16,983 nt of DNA, from assembly GCA_021777285.1 (NCBI GenBank), contig JAJYDR010000041.1, positions 1 to 16,983 of the forward strand, written 5' to 3'. Under the pieces are notes generated by a model that was not told where the DNA came from, made no database searches, and saw nothing but the letters and a program-made list of their open reading frames with translations. Shown one piece after another: positions 7,732-14,384 of the stretch; within the stretch, counting starts at the first letter, position 1; each line of letters begins with the position of its first letter. Origin of the DNA: Actinomycetes bacterium (GTDB lineage Bacteria; Actinomycetota; Acidimicrobiia; Acidimicrobiales; RAAP-2). The position numbers and the translations under genes were made by a program.

Positions 7732-8883
7732 ATGGCCTTCGACCGCGGCCTGGCCGACGAGTTGCGCGCGTGCGCCGCGCGTCACGTCGAGCGGGGCGTG
7801 CCCGGTCTGACGATGCTCGTCGCTCGCGACGGTGCGGTCTTCGTCGAAGCCGTCGGATCGCTCGGTGACCGACGGGGTCCGGCGACCCGCGATACCCAGT
7901 ACCGCATCGCGTCCACCACCAAGATCGTGACCGCACTCGCCACCCTCGCGCTCGTCAGCGACGGGCTCCTCGGACTCAACGACCCGGTTGAGGCGCTGAT
8001 TCCCGAGCTCGACGCGCCACGGGTGCTCGTCGCGCCCGATGGACCACTCGACCACACCCGTCCGGCTCGGCGTTCGATCTCGGTGCGCGATCTGCTGACC
8101 TTCACCAACGGGTTCGGCATGCACTTCGACATGTTCGCCTCGCCCCACCCGTGGCCGATCGTCCTCGAGGAGCACCGCCTCGGCTTGGCCACGCTCGGCC
8201 CGCCCAACCCGGCCATCCAACCACCCCCTGACGAGTGGATCGCCCGGCTCGGTGGCCTGCCGCTGCTGGCCGAGCCAGGTACCCGCTTCCTCTACAACAC
8301 CGGCTCGTCGATCCTTGGCGTGTTGATCGCGCGCGCCAGTGGCTCGTCCTTCGGGTCCTATCTGCGCGAACGGATCCTGGGCCCGCTCGCGATGAGCGAC
8401 ACGGATTTCTACGCGTCGGACCCTCGGCGCCTCGCCACCGCCTATCGACCGACGCCCACTGGCCTCGAGCACGCCATCGAACTCGACGAGCCCTACACGC
8501 ACCCACCGACCTTCGAGGACGGTGGGTGCGGGCTCGTCTCGACGGTGGACGACCTCTACGCCCTTGCCCGAGTCCTGCTCGACGAGGGGCGCGGCCTCGT
8601 CTCGGGCGCGGCGATCCGTTCGATGACGAGCGACCAGTTGCGCGACGAGCAGAAGGTCGATGGCGCCTTTGGGTCCGGCTTCTTCGCCGAACGCTCGTGG
8701 GGTTACGGACTCGCCGTGAACCACGACGGCTCCTACGGGTGGGATGGCGGGCTCGGTACCTCGTTCCTCGTCGACCCGCTCCGTCGACTCGTCGTGATCG
8801 TGCTCACCCAGCGACTGTTCGAGTCGCCCGAAACACCGGTCGTGCACCGCGAACTGCGCGAGCTAGCGCGGCGCACATCGTGA
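7732..8883 (+). CDS. Serine beta-lactamase/esterase-like (class C fold) hydrolase
   Basis: Penicillin-binding-protein/beta-lactamase-fold serine hydrolase of 383 residues. The nucleophile motif SxxK is Ser61-Thr-Thr-Lys64 in RIASTTKIVTAL. The second motif region is FLYNTGSSILGVLI (Tyr188), with YNT in place of the classical YxN. A C-terminal HDGSYGWDGGLGTS segment occupies the KTG/HxG position. FTNGFGM and GGCGLVSTVDDLYALARVLL are also typical of this family. No signal peptide is seen, so it is probably cytoplasmic and more likely an esterase or peptidase relative than an antibiotic-resistance enzyme. The ATG at 7732 is chosen over longer in-frame starts (7684 and back to 6868) because AAGGGAG lies four bases upstream and homology starts just after it. 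Divergent from the LCP gene. Substrate unknown. Confidence 0.85.
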   Translation: MAFDRGLADELRACAARHVERGVPGLTMLVARDGAVFVEAVGSLGDRRGPATRDTQYRIASTTKIVTALATLALVSDGLLGLNDPVEALIPELDAPRVLVAPDGPLDHTRPARRSISVRDLLTFTNGFGMHFDMFASPHPWPIVLEEHRLGLATLGPPNPAIQPPPDEWIARLGGLPLLAEPGTRFLYNTGSSILGVLIARASGSSFGSYLRERILGPLAMSDTDFYASDPRRLATAYRPTPTGLEHAIELDEPYTHPPTFEDGGCGLVSTVDDLYALARVLLDEGRGLVSGAAIRSMTSDQLRDEQKVDGAFGSGFFAERSWGYGLAVNHDGSYGWDGGLGTSFLVDPLRRLVVIVLTQRLFESPETPVVHRELRELARRTS

Positions 8884-8917
8884 GCGAACCGCATCGCATC
8901 CTTCGGCGACGGCGTGG

Positions 8918-9067
8918 ATGTCCGAGCGCCCCCTCGCGTTCGATCCCGTGGCGACCTACGGTGTCGTACCCGTCAGCGCGGGCCCTCGCGTACTTCACCG
9001 TTCAGGGGTAATCGTGGCGAACGAGCCTCCCGACACGGGGTTACGCGACTCGCTCGGCTCGGATTAG
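8918..9067 (+). CDS. Possible small ORF, 49 residues, unknown
   Basis: ATG to TAG, beginning MSERPLAFDPVATYGVVPV and ending LRDSLGSD. The amino-acid mix is more protein-like than the surrounding shadow frames (few Arg runs, balanced acids and hydrophobics). There is no ribosome site, no recognised domain, and it starts 35 bases after the hydrolase stop. It could equally be chance or the remnant of a longer gene. Confidence 0.2.
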   Translation: MSERPLAFDPVATYGVVPVSAGPRVLHRSGVIVANEPPDTGLRDSLGSD

Positions 9068-9252
9068 AAGGGCCGCGTCTCGATCGTGACCTGCACGCGC
9101 TCGATTCCGCTCGCTCTGGTTCCGCTGGGGATCGCTCGCCTTCTTCGGGGCCATCGCCGTGCTCGCTCACAGCCGACCGTCGCCTCGAGGTCTACTTCGC
9201 CCAACGCCCCAATGAGGGGTGACGGCGAGCGAATCGCGCGAAGGGCAACGCC

Positions 9253-9258
9253 TACACT
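9253..9258 (+). promoter_or_regulatory. Candidate -10 box (TACACT) for the repeat-protein gene
   Basis: TACACT lies seven bases before the GTG at 9266 with no ribosome site between, indicating a leaderless transcript. It also decides the start, because the open frame continues back to 9086. Confidence 0.5.
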
Positions 9259-9265
9259 GCAACGG

Positions 9266-10732
9266 GTGGAGATTTCGTTGACCCAGTTCACCCGACGCGC
9301 GCTGCTCACCCTCGCGCTCGCTGCTCCACTCGCGGCAACCTCGCCGGTCGGGTCCGTGACGGCGCCGCAGTGGCAACGCGCGCGTATCACGGCGTTACCC
9401 GCGGGCGCCAAGGGTCTCTACCAGGGCTATCTGCCAACCCTCGCCTGTCCGAGCACGGGCAACTGCGTCGCGGCCGGTACCTACAACAACCGCGCGAACC
9501 TCCCTGAGGGCTTGGTGCTCACCGAGGTGAGCGGCCAATGGCGAGCGCCGCGCACGATCACGCCACCGGTCGGCGCTGCGTCGGTCGCGGCGACGACGCC
9601 GACGGGCCTCGCCTGCAGTTCAGTCGGCAATTGCGTGGTCGTGGGCACCTACCAGGTCGTGAGCGGAGACACGCAGTCCTTCGTCGTCGACGAGGTCAAC
9701 GGCGCCTGGCGACCGGCGACGCGCGTCAGCCTGCCGAGCAACGCCCTCGGCAAGGGTCAGAGCGCGCAGTTGCGTGCCGTCGCGTGTCCCCGCAACGGTG
9801 ACTGCAGCGCCGTGGGCACCTACTTCACCAACGCGACGAACCCCGTCCTCGTCGGCTTCGCCATCGACGAGGTCCACGGGACCTGGGTAGCCCCCCAGGT
9901 TCTCGCCGCACCAGCGAACGCGAACGCGAACCCCTTCCCGACGGTCACCCAAGTGGCCTGTGGCGCACCGGGTGACTGCAGTGCGATCGGCAGCTTCGTG
10001 GACAATGCGAACGTCCAGCACGCCGTCATCTTCAGCGAGCGAGCGGGACACTGGTCGACCGGTCAGCCCGTGACGGTTCCCGCCGACGCCAGCCTCTACG
10101 CCCACGCGGCCTTAAGCGCGTTGGGCTGTGCGCCAGCGGGACCGTGCACGGCGGTGGGCACCTACTACGACCACCGCGGCGCCACCCAGGTCTTCGCCAC
10201 CTCAAACGCCCACGGCGCGTGGTCGGCCGGCCTGCCCATCGCGATGCCGACCAACGCCGCGTCCAACCCCAAGGCGTTCTTCTACGGGTACCAGGACATC
10301 GCCTGCGCGACGGCCACCACCTGCAGCGCCGGTGGCCAGTACCGCGCGGGTAACGGTCTCTACGAGGGATTCATCGCCGACGAGGTCGACGGGGTCTGGC
10401 ACCGCGCCGGGGAACTCGCCCTGCCCGATGGGGCGACGGCCGCCGGCAAGAACGGCGGCGTCGTGGCGTTGTCTTGCGTCAGCGCCGGCAACTGTCGCGC
10501 CGGGGCCGCCTTCCTCGACGCCACCGGCCACTACCAGGGCCTCGTGGTGAGCCAGGTGAACGGTCGGTGGGCCACCGGGTCCAAGATCGTCCTGCCCGGT
10601 GGGGCGACCACCGTGGGTGTCGCCGGCGGCGTCTACGCGCTCGTCTGTCACCAGGACAACCGGTGCACAGCGACGGGCAGTTACCTCGCGGGCGGCGCCA
10701 CGTACGAGGGTTTCAGCGTCGCCACGAACTGA
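9266..10732 (+). CDS. Secreted eight-repeat protein with paired cysteines, probable beta-propeller
   Basis: Function unknown. The GTG start gives 488 residues with a signal-peptide-like N-terminus (TRRALLTLALAAPLAA), so it is probably exported. The rest is eight repeats of 56-59 residues. Each carries Cys-x5-Cys followed by an xAxG(T/S)(Y/F)-like strand. The pairs are at 61/67, 117/123, 174/180, 232/238, 288/294, 347/353, 404/410 and 461/467. Between successive pairs comes a (V/A)DEVnGxW-like strand with Trp at 92, 148, 207, 263, 319, 378 and 435. The first Trp (36) precedes the first Cys pair, and the last repeat ends at YEGFSVATN without its Trp, as if the ends close on each other in a ring. 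Seven- or eight-bladed propeller is inference. Similar Cys-repeat secreted proteins occur in high-GC actinobacteria, as I recall. It is monocistronic, with a hairpin after it. Confidence 0.8.
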   Translation: MEISLTQFTRRALLTLALAAPLAATSPVGSVTAPQWQRARITALPAGAKGLYQGYLPTLACPSTGNCVAAGTYNNRANLPEGLVLTEVSGQWRAPRTITPPVGAASVAATTPTGLACSSVGNCVVVGTYQVVSGDTQSFVVDEVNGAWRPATRVSLPSNALGKGQSAQLRAVACPRNGDCSAVGTYFTNATNPVLVGFAIDEVHGTWVAPQVLAAPANANANPFPTVTQVACGAPGDCSAIGSFVDNANVQHAVIFSERAGHWSTGQPVTVPADASLYAHAALSALGCAPAGPCTAVGTYYDHRGATQVFATSNAHGAWSAGLPIAMPTNAASNPKAFFYGYQDIACATATTCSAGGQYRAGNGLYEGFIADEVDGVWHRAGELALPDGATAAGKNGGVVALSCVSAGNCRAGAAFLDATGHYQGLVVSQVNGRWATGSKIVLPGGATTVGVAGGVYALVCHQDNRCTATGSYLAGGATYEGFSVATN

Positions 10733-10743
10733 CCACGTTTCAT

Positions 10744-10761
10744 CTCGCGGCTACGCCGCGG
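10744..10761 (+). terminator. Hairpin after the repeat-protein gene
   Basis: CGCGGC (10746-10751) and GCCGCG (10755-10760) pair perfectly around TAC, with a possible T-G pair outside. It begins 12-14 bases after the stop codon and ahead of the next promoter. No T-tract follows, so it is a probable rather than certain terminator. Confidence 0.5.
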
Positions 10762-10797
10762 TCTCGTGAGGATCACCTTCCGATTACCCGCCCTGCG

Positions 10798-10803
10798 TAC
10801 CCT
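10798..10803 (+). promoter_or_regulatory. Candidate -10 box (TACCCT) for the response regulator
   Basis: TACCCT lies six bases before the in-frame GTG at 10810 with no ribosome site, so the start inferred for the regulator and the box support each other. No good -35 was seen. Confidence 0.45.
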
Positions 10804-10809
10804 GAACCC

Positions 10810-11571
10810 GTGGCCAGCCTCGATGATCGCTCTCCCTCGACCCTCTCGTGGTGTGGCCGCACCTCGCGGGTGTCGCCGAGCGCCGACCGCCGACCGGTCG
10901 TGCTCGTCGTGGAGGACGAACCTAGTTACCAGGATGCGCTCAACGTTGGGTTGAGTGTGGAGGGCTTCATCGTCGTCGGCGCCACGACGATTGGCCAGGC
11001 GCGCGAGGTCTTCGCGCACAACGCCCCGAACCTCGTGCTGCTCGACGTCATGCTGCCCGACGGCTCGGGCATCGACTACTGCCGTGAGATCCACCAGACC
11101 CTGCGGATCCCCGTCATCATGGTCTCGGCGCGCACGAGCGAGGTCGACGTCGTTCTCGGGCTCGAGATCGGGGCGGCCGACTACGTCACCAAGCCCTATC
11201 GCCTCCGCGAGCTGGTGGCCCGGATGCGCGCGGTGCTGCGCCGACTCCAGAGCGAGCCCAGCGCGGGCGACGGCGGAATCACGATCGGTGACATCGACGT
11301 CGACCTCGTGCGACGATCGGTCACCAAGCGGTCCTCGCCCATCGAGCTCAGCCGCAAGGAGTTCGACCTGCTCGCGCTCTTCGCCGAACACCGTGGCCAG
11401 GTCGTTACCCGCGAACAGTGCCTCGACGCGTTGTGGTGGGGGCTCGACCTCGTGGACACGCGCACGCTCGACACCCACGTGAAGCGACTGCGCCAGAAGA
11501 TCGAGGACGACCCGCCCCGTCCTCGGCATCTCGTCACGGTGCGCGGCGTCGGTTTCCGACTCGACGACTGA
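10810..11571 (+). CDS. OmpR/PhoB-family response regulator (RegX3-like), no adjacent kinase
   Basis: DNA-binding transcription regulator switched by phosphorylation. From the GTG at 10810 it is 253 residues. The receiver domain (about 29-145) has the acidic pair Glu35-Asp36 in VVEDE, phospho-acceptor Asp79 in LLLDVMLP, switch Ser107 and Lys128 in TKPY. The winged-helix output domain (about 155-250) shows LSRKEFDLLALF, the GQVVTREQCLDALW segment and the C-terminal TVRGVGFRL. An unusual N-terminal tail of about 28 residues rich in Ser/Arg precedes the receiver; a later GTG at 10870 would remove most of it but has no supporting signal. No histidine kinase is adjacent, so its partner is elsewhere. 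A peroxiredoxin gene with its own promoter follows 16 bases downstream; a regulatory link is only suggested by position. Confidence 0.9.
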   Translation: MASLDDRSPSTLSWCGRTSRVSPSADRRPVVLVVEDEPSYQDALNVGLSVEGFIVVGATTIGQAREVFAHNAPNLVLLDVMLPDGSGIDYCREIHQTLRIPVIMVSARTSEVDVVLGLEIGAADYVTKPYRLRELVARMRAVLRRLQSEPSAGDGGITIGDIDVDLVRRSVTKRSSPIELSRKEFDLLALFAEHRGQVVTREQCLDALWWGLDLVDTRTLDTHVKRLRQKIEDDPPRPRHLVTVRGVGFRLDD

Positions 11572-11575
11572 CCGG

Positions 11576-11581
11576 TACAGT
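11576..11581 (+). promoter_or_regulatory. Candidate -10 box (TACAGT) for the peroxiredoxin gene
   Basis: TACAGT is six bases before the ATG at 11588, with no ribosome site. TTTCCG at 11553-11558 sits at a 17-base spacing and is a weak -35 match. Leaderless transcription starting at or next to the ATG is likely. Confidence 0.5.
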
Positions 11582-11587
11582 CAGACC

Positions 11588-12034
11588 ATGAGACCAGGCG
11601 ACCTCGCACCCGACTTCACCCTGCGCGACCAGCACGGCGTCGAGCGCACCCTGCGTGACCTGCTCACCCACGGTCCAGTCGTGCTCTTCTTCTACCCCGC
11701 GGCGATGACCACGGGCTGCACCAGGGAGACGTGTCACTTCCGCGACCTCGCCACCGAGTTCACCGAGGTGGGTGCCCAGCGGATCGGCATCTCGATGGAC
11801 AACGCGCACAAGCAAGCGGCCTTCAGCGACGCGAACGCCCTGGACTACCCGCTGCTCAGTGACGTCGGGGGCCGCGTCGCCAAGTCCTACGGCGTCAAGC
11901 GCGTACTCGACGTCCTACGCGTGAAGCGCACGACGTTCGTCATCGGTACCGACCATCGAGTCATCGACGTGATCAGCAGCGAGATGAACATGAACGTTCA
12001 TGCCGATCGGGCACTCGCGGCACTGCGCGCCTAG
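11588..12034 (+). CDS. Peroxiredoxin, BCP/AhpC-TSA family
   Basis: Thiol peroxidase that reduces hydrogen peroxide and organic hydroperoxides, in the cytosol (no signal peptide). The 148-residue length matches the BCP group. The N-terminal GDLAPDFTLRDQHG is typical. The active site PAAMTTGCTRETC contains Pro37, Thr41 and peroxidatic Cys44, matching the PxxxTxxC rule. Cys49, five residues on, is the likely resolving cysteine, as in atypical 2-Cys BCP enzymes. Arg113 in KRTTFVIG is the conserved active-site arginine. The usual Pro after Thr41 is Thr42 here. The gene ends five bases from the convergent stop of the E2 gene. Confidence 0.92.
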   Translation: MRPGDLAPDFTLRDQHGVERTLRDLLTHGPVVLFFYPAAMTTGCTRETCHFRDLATEFTEVGAQRIGISMDNAHKQAAFSDANALDYPLLSDVGGRVAKSYGVKRVLDVLRVKRTTFVIGTDHRVIDVISSEMNMNVHADRALAALRA

Positions 12035-12039
12035 CCCCG

Positions 12040-13401
12040 TCAGCCGCCGATGATCGCGGCTGCGGGATCAGTGATGAAGCGACCGATGTGCGCGATCGCG
12101 GCCGAGGCCAGTGCGCCGTCGATCTGGCGGTGGTCGAAGGACATCGACAAGTCCACGGTCGGTCGAGCGACGACATCGTCACCGACGACCCACGGCCGCT
12201 TGGCGACCTGACCGACGGCGATGATCGCCCCGGTGCCCGGTGGCAGGATCGGCACGGCCCCATCGACCGCGAAGGGGCCGACGTTGGTGATCGAGAGCGT
12301 CGTGTTGAGCATCGCCTCCGGGGTCGTCGTCCCCGCACGCGCCACCTCGACCAACTCGTTGAGCGACGCGGCCATGGCGCGCAGGTCGAGGGTGTCCGCA
12401 CCCTTGATGTTGGGCACGATCAGACCGCGCGGTGTGTTCGCGGCGATGCCGAGGTTCACCCGACGGCGCACCACGACCTCCTGGGCCGCGGCGTCAAAGC
12501 TCGAGTTGAGTCCGGGGTAGTGGCGAGCCGCGTCACAGACCGCGAGTGCGACGATCGTCAGCGGCGACAGGCGCACGCCGGCGAAGGCCGGGCGGTCGCG
12601 CAGTGCCTCGAGCAGCGCCACGGTCCCGGTCGCCTCGACGCGGACCCAGACCGCGGCGTGGGGCGCCTGGAAGGCGCTCTGGACCATGGCGTCGGACATC
12701 GAACGAAGCACGCCGCGCACGGGGATGCGCTCCTCGAGCGGGCCGGTGCTCCAGGGTTCGATCTCGCGACCGACGAAGCGCGTCGTCGAGGTCACCATCG
12801 AGGCCGTCGCCGTCTTGGTCGGCGTCGGCGCGGTCGTGCTCGCGAGGGCCCGCTCCACGTCGTCACGGGTGATCAGACCATCGCGTCCCGTCCCGGTGAG
12901 CGTGGCGAGGTCGACCCCGTGCTGCTTGGCGTAGAGCCGCACCGGCGGCGTCGAACGCACCGGGTGCGTCGAGGGTTCGCCCGCTGCGAGCGTGGGCGAA
13001 GGTGGGACGACCGGTTCGGCGGTGCGACGGCGGCGTCGAGTGACCACGGCGTCGTCTTCGGCGACCCCGTAGCCCACGAGCACGGGTGTGCGTCCGGCCC
13101 CGACCGAAGCCGGTGCGGCCTCGGGCGTGGTCGCCGCCGCGTTCGGCGTCGTCGTCGCAGCGTCGGTCTCAATGACCACCAACGGCGCACCGACGGCCAT
13201 CACGTCGCCGACGGCGCCGTGCAGCGCCGTCACCGTCCCCGCGTAGGGACTCGGCAACTCGACGGTCGCCTTGGCGGTCTCGATGTCCACCAGGGGCTGA
13301 TTGAGCGTGACGACGTCGCCGACGGCGACCTTCCACGCGACGATCTCGGCTTCGACGAGACCCTCGCCCACGTCAGGCAGCAAGAAGATCGATTCGCTCA
13401 C
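12040..13401 (-). CDS. Dihydrolipoamide acyltransferase (E2) of a branched-chain 2-oxoacid/pyruvate dehydrogenase complex
   Basis: Core subunit that carries acyl groups on a lipoyl arm and transfers them to CoA. From the GTG at 13401 (overlapping the E1-beta stop as GTGA) it has 453 residues. The lipoyl domain is about 1-80 with lipoyl-lysine Lys44 in DIETAKATVELP. A flexible Ala/Thr/Pro linker follows, including a run of five Arg at 122-126. The peripheral-subunit-binding domain is about 153-187 (RLYAKQHGVDL, GRDGLITRDDVE). The catalytic domain is about 222-453, with the active-site motif DHRQIDG (His424, Asp428) and the substrate-channel stretch TPRGLIVPNI. One lipoyl domain and this arrangement fit BkdC/PdhC-type E2. 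The longer frame back to 13542 is rejected because it is Arg-rich antisense of E1-beta. Substrate (branched-chain oxoacid or pyruvate) cannot be settled from sequence alone. Confidence 0.92.
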   Translation of the reverse strand: MSESIFLLPDVGEGLVEAEIVAWKVAVGDVVTLNQPLVDIETAKATVELPSPYAGTVTALHGAVGDVMAVGAPLVVIETDAATTTPNAAATTPEAAPASVGAGRTPVLVGYGVAEDDAVVTRRRRRTAEPVVPPSPTLAAGEPSTHPVRSTPPVRLYAKQHGVDLATLTGTGRDGLITRDDVERALASTTAPTPTKTATASMVTSTTRFVGREIEPWSTGPLEERIPVRGVLRSMSDAMVQSAFQAPHAAVWVRVEATGTVALLEALRDRPAFAGVRLSPLTIVALAVCDAARHYPGLNSSFDAAAQEVVVRRRVNLGIAANTPRGLIVPNIKGADTLDLRAMAASLNELVEVARAGTTTPEAMLNTTLSITNVGPFAVDGAVPILPPGTGAIIAVGQVAKRPWVVGDDVVARPTVDLSMSFDHRQIDGALASAAIAHIGRFITDPAAAIIGG

Positions 13402-14384
13402 TGGTCGTATCCCATCACTCGGTCGATCGCGTCCATGACCCGGTCGACGCTTGGACGGTAGGCGTCCTCGATGCGCGACGGCGGGTACGGCACATGGTAG
13501 GCACTCACGCGCGTACCGGGCGCGCGCATCGAGGAGAAGCACCGCTCGCTCACCGCGGCGACGATCTCAGAGCCGACGGATGCGGCTGGCGGTGCCTCCT
13601 GGACGACGACGAGACGACCGGTCTTGTCCACCGAGGTGGCGATCGTGTCCAGGTCGAGTGGCGAAAGGCTGCGCACGTCGATCACCTCGAGTGACACACC
13701 CTCCTCGGCGGCCACGTCGGCCGCGCGCAGCGCGGTCTTGACCATGGAGCCGTAGGCCACGACCGTGACGTCGGTGCCGGGGCGACGCACGATGGCGTCG
13801 AACAGCCCGTACGGAGGGTTGTCGAGGTCGACCTCGCCCTTCTCCCAGTAGCGGCTCTTGGGTTCACAGAAGATGATCGGGTCGTCGTGCTCGACGGCCT
13901 GCTGGATCATCCAGTAGGCGTCGTTAGGCGTCGAGCAGACCACCACCCGCAGCCCCGCCGTGTGCACGAAGTAGGCCTCGGGACTCTCGGAGTGGTGCTC
14001 GATGGCGCCGATACCGCCCTGGAAGGGGAGCCGGATGACCAGCCCCATCGTGTAGACACCGTCCGAGCGCTTGTGGAGCTTGGCGACCTGGGAGACGATC
14101 TGGTCGAAGGCCGGGTAGACGAAGCCGTCGAACTGGATCTCCACCACGGTGCGATAGCCCCGGATGGCGAGGCCGACGGAGGTTCCCACGATCGCCGACT
14201 CGGCGAGCGGGGCGTCGATCACTCGATCCTCGCCGAAGTCCTTCTGCAGGCCGTCGGTGATCCGAAAGACCCCGCCCAGCTTGCCGATGTCCTCGCCCAT
14301 CAAGAGGACCTTGCGGTCCTTCTCCATCGCTCGCCGCAGACCCTCGTTGAGGGCCTTGGCCATAGTCATGGATTGCTGCGCCAT
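13398..14384 (-). CDS. 2-oxoacid dehydrogenase E1 component, beta subunit
   Basis: Partner of E1-alpha in the thiamine-diphosphate-dependent decarboxylase; the alpha2-beta2 E1 decarboxylates the 2-oxoacid and loads the lipoyl arm of E2. The 328 residues match the family. Seen: LLMGEDIGKLGGVFRIT near 27-43, DAPLAESAIVG with the cofactor-contacting Glu62, EIQFDGFVYPAFDQIVSQ at 82-99, EHHSESPEAYFVHTAGL near 129-145, and the C-terminal transketolase domain with VIDVRSLSPLD. The start overlaps the E1-alpha stop by one base (TGATG) and the stop overlaps the E2 start (GTGA), so the three subunits are translationally coupled, which suits equal stoichiometry. Confidence 0.94.
   Translation of the reverse strand: MAQQSMTMAKALNEGLRRAMEKDRKVLLMGEDIGKLGGVFRITDGLQKDFGEDRVIDAPLAESAIVGTSVGLAIRGYRTVVEIQFDGFVYPAFDQIVSQVAKLHKRSDGVYTMGLVIRLPFQGGIGAIEHHSESPEAYFVHTAGLRVVVCSTPNDAYWMIQQAVEHDDPIIFCEPKSRYWEKGEVDLDNPPYGLFDAIVRRPGTDVTVVAYGSMVKTALRAADVAAEEGVSLEVIDVRSLSPLDLDTIATSVDKTGRLVVVQEAPPAASVGSEIVAAVSERCFSSMRAPGTRVSAYHVPYPPSRIEDAYRPSVDRVMDAIDRVMGYDQ

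Larger units (their letters stand above)
8884..9265. other. Intergenic stretch without a convincing gene
   Basis: About 380 bases between the hydrolase and the repeat protein. It holds one possible small frame (8918-9067), a short start-less frame at about 9090-9206 that reads as a hydrophobic helix (FRWGSLAFFGAIAVL), and the -10 box of the next gene at its end. No terminator hairpin or RNA gene was recognised. Confidence 0.5.

Noticed and set aside
7666..8847. 393-codon open frame on the minus strand opposite the beta-lactamase-like gene
   Set aside because: Opposite strand carries SxxK and other family motifs; this frame has low-complexity charged composition only.
9086..9265. 60-residue extension of the repeat protein upstream of the GTG at 9266
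   Set aside because: It would bury the signal peptide, and the -10 box sits within it.
10681..11529. 282-codon minus-strand frame opposite the response regulator
   Set aside because: Antisense of a conserved two-domain regulator; no motifs.
12088..13461. 457-codon open frame on the plus strand across E2/E1-beta
   Set aside because: It is the antisense of clearly conserved E2 and E1-beta domains, is extremely rich in Arg, Gly, His and Asp, and shows no domain of its own: a high-GC shadow.
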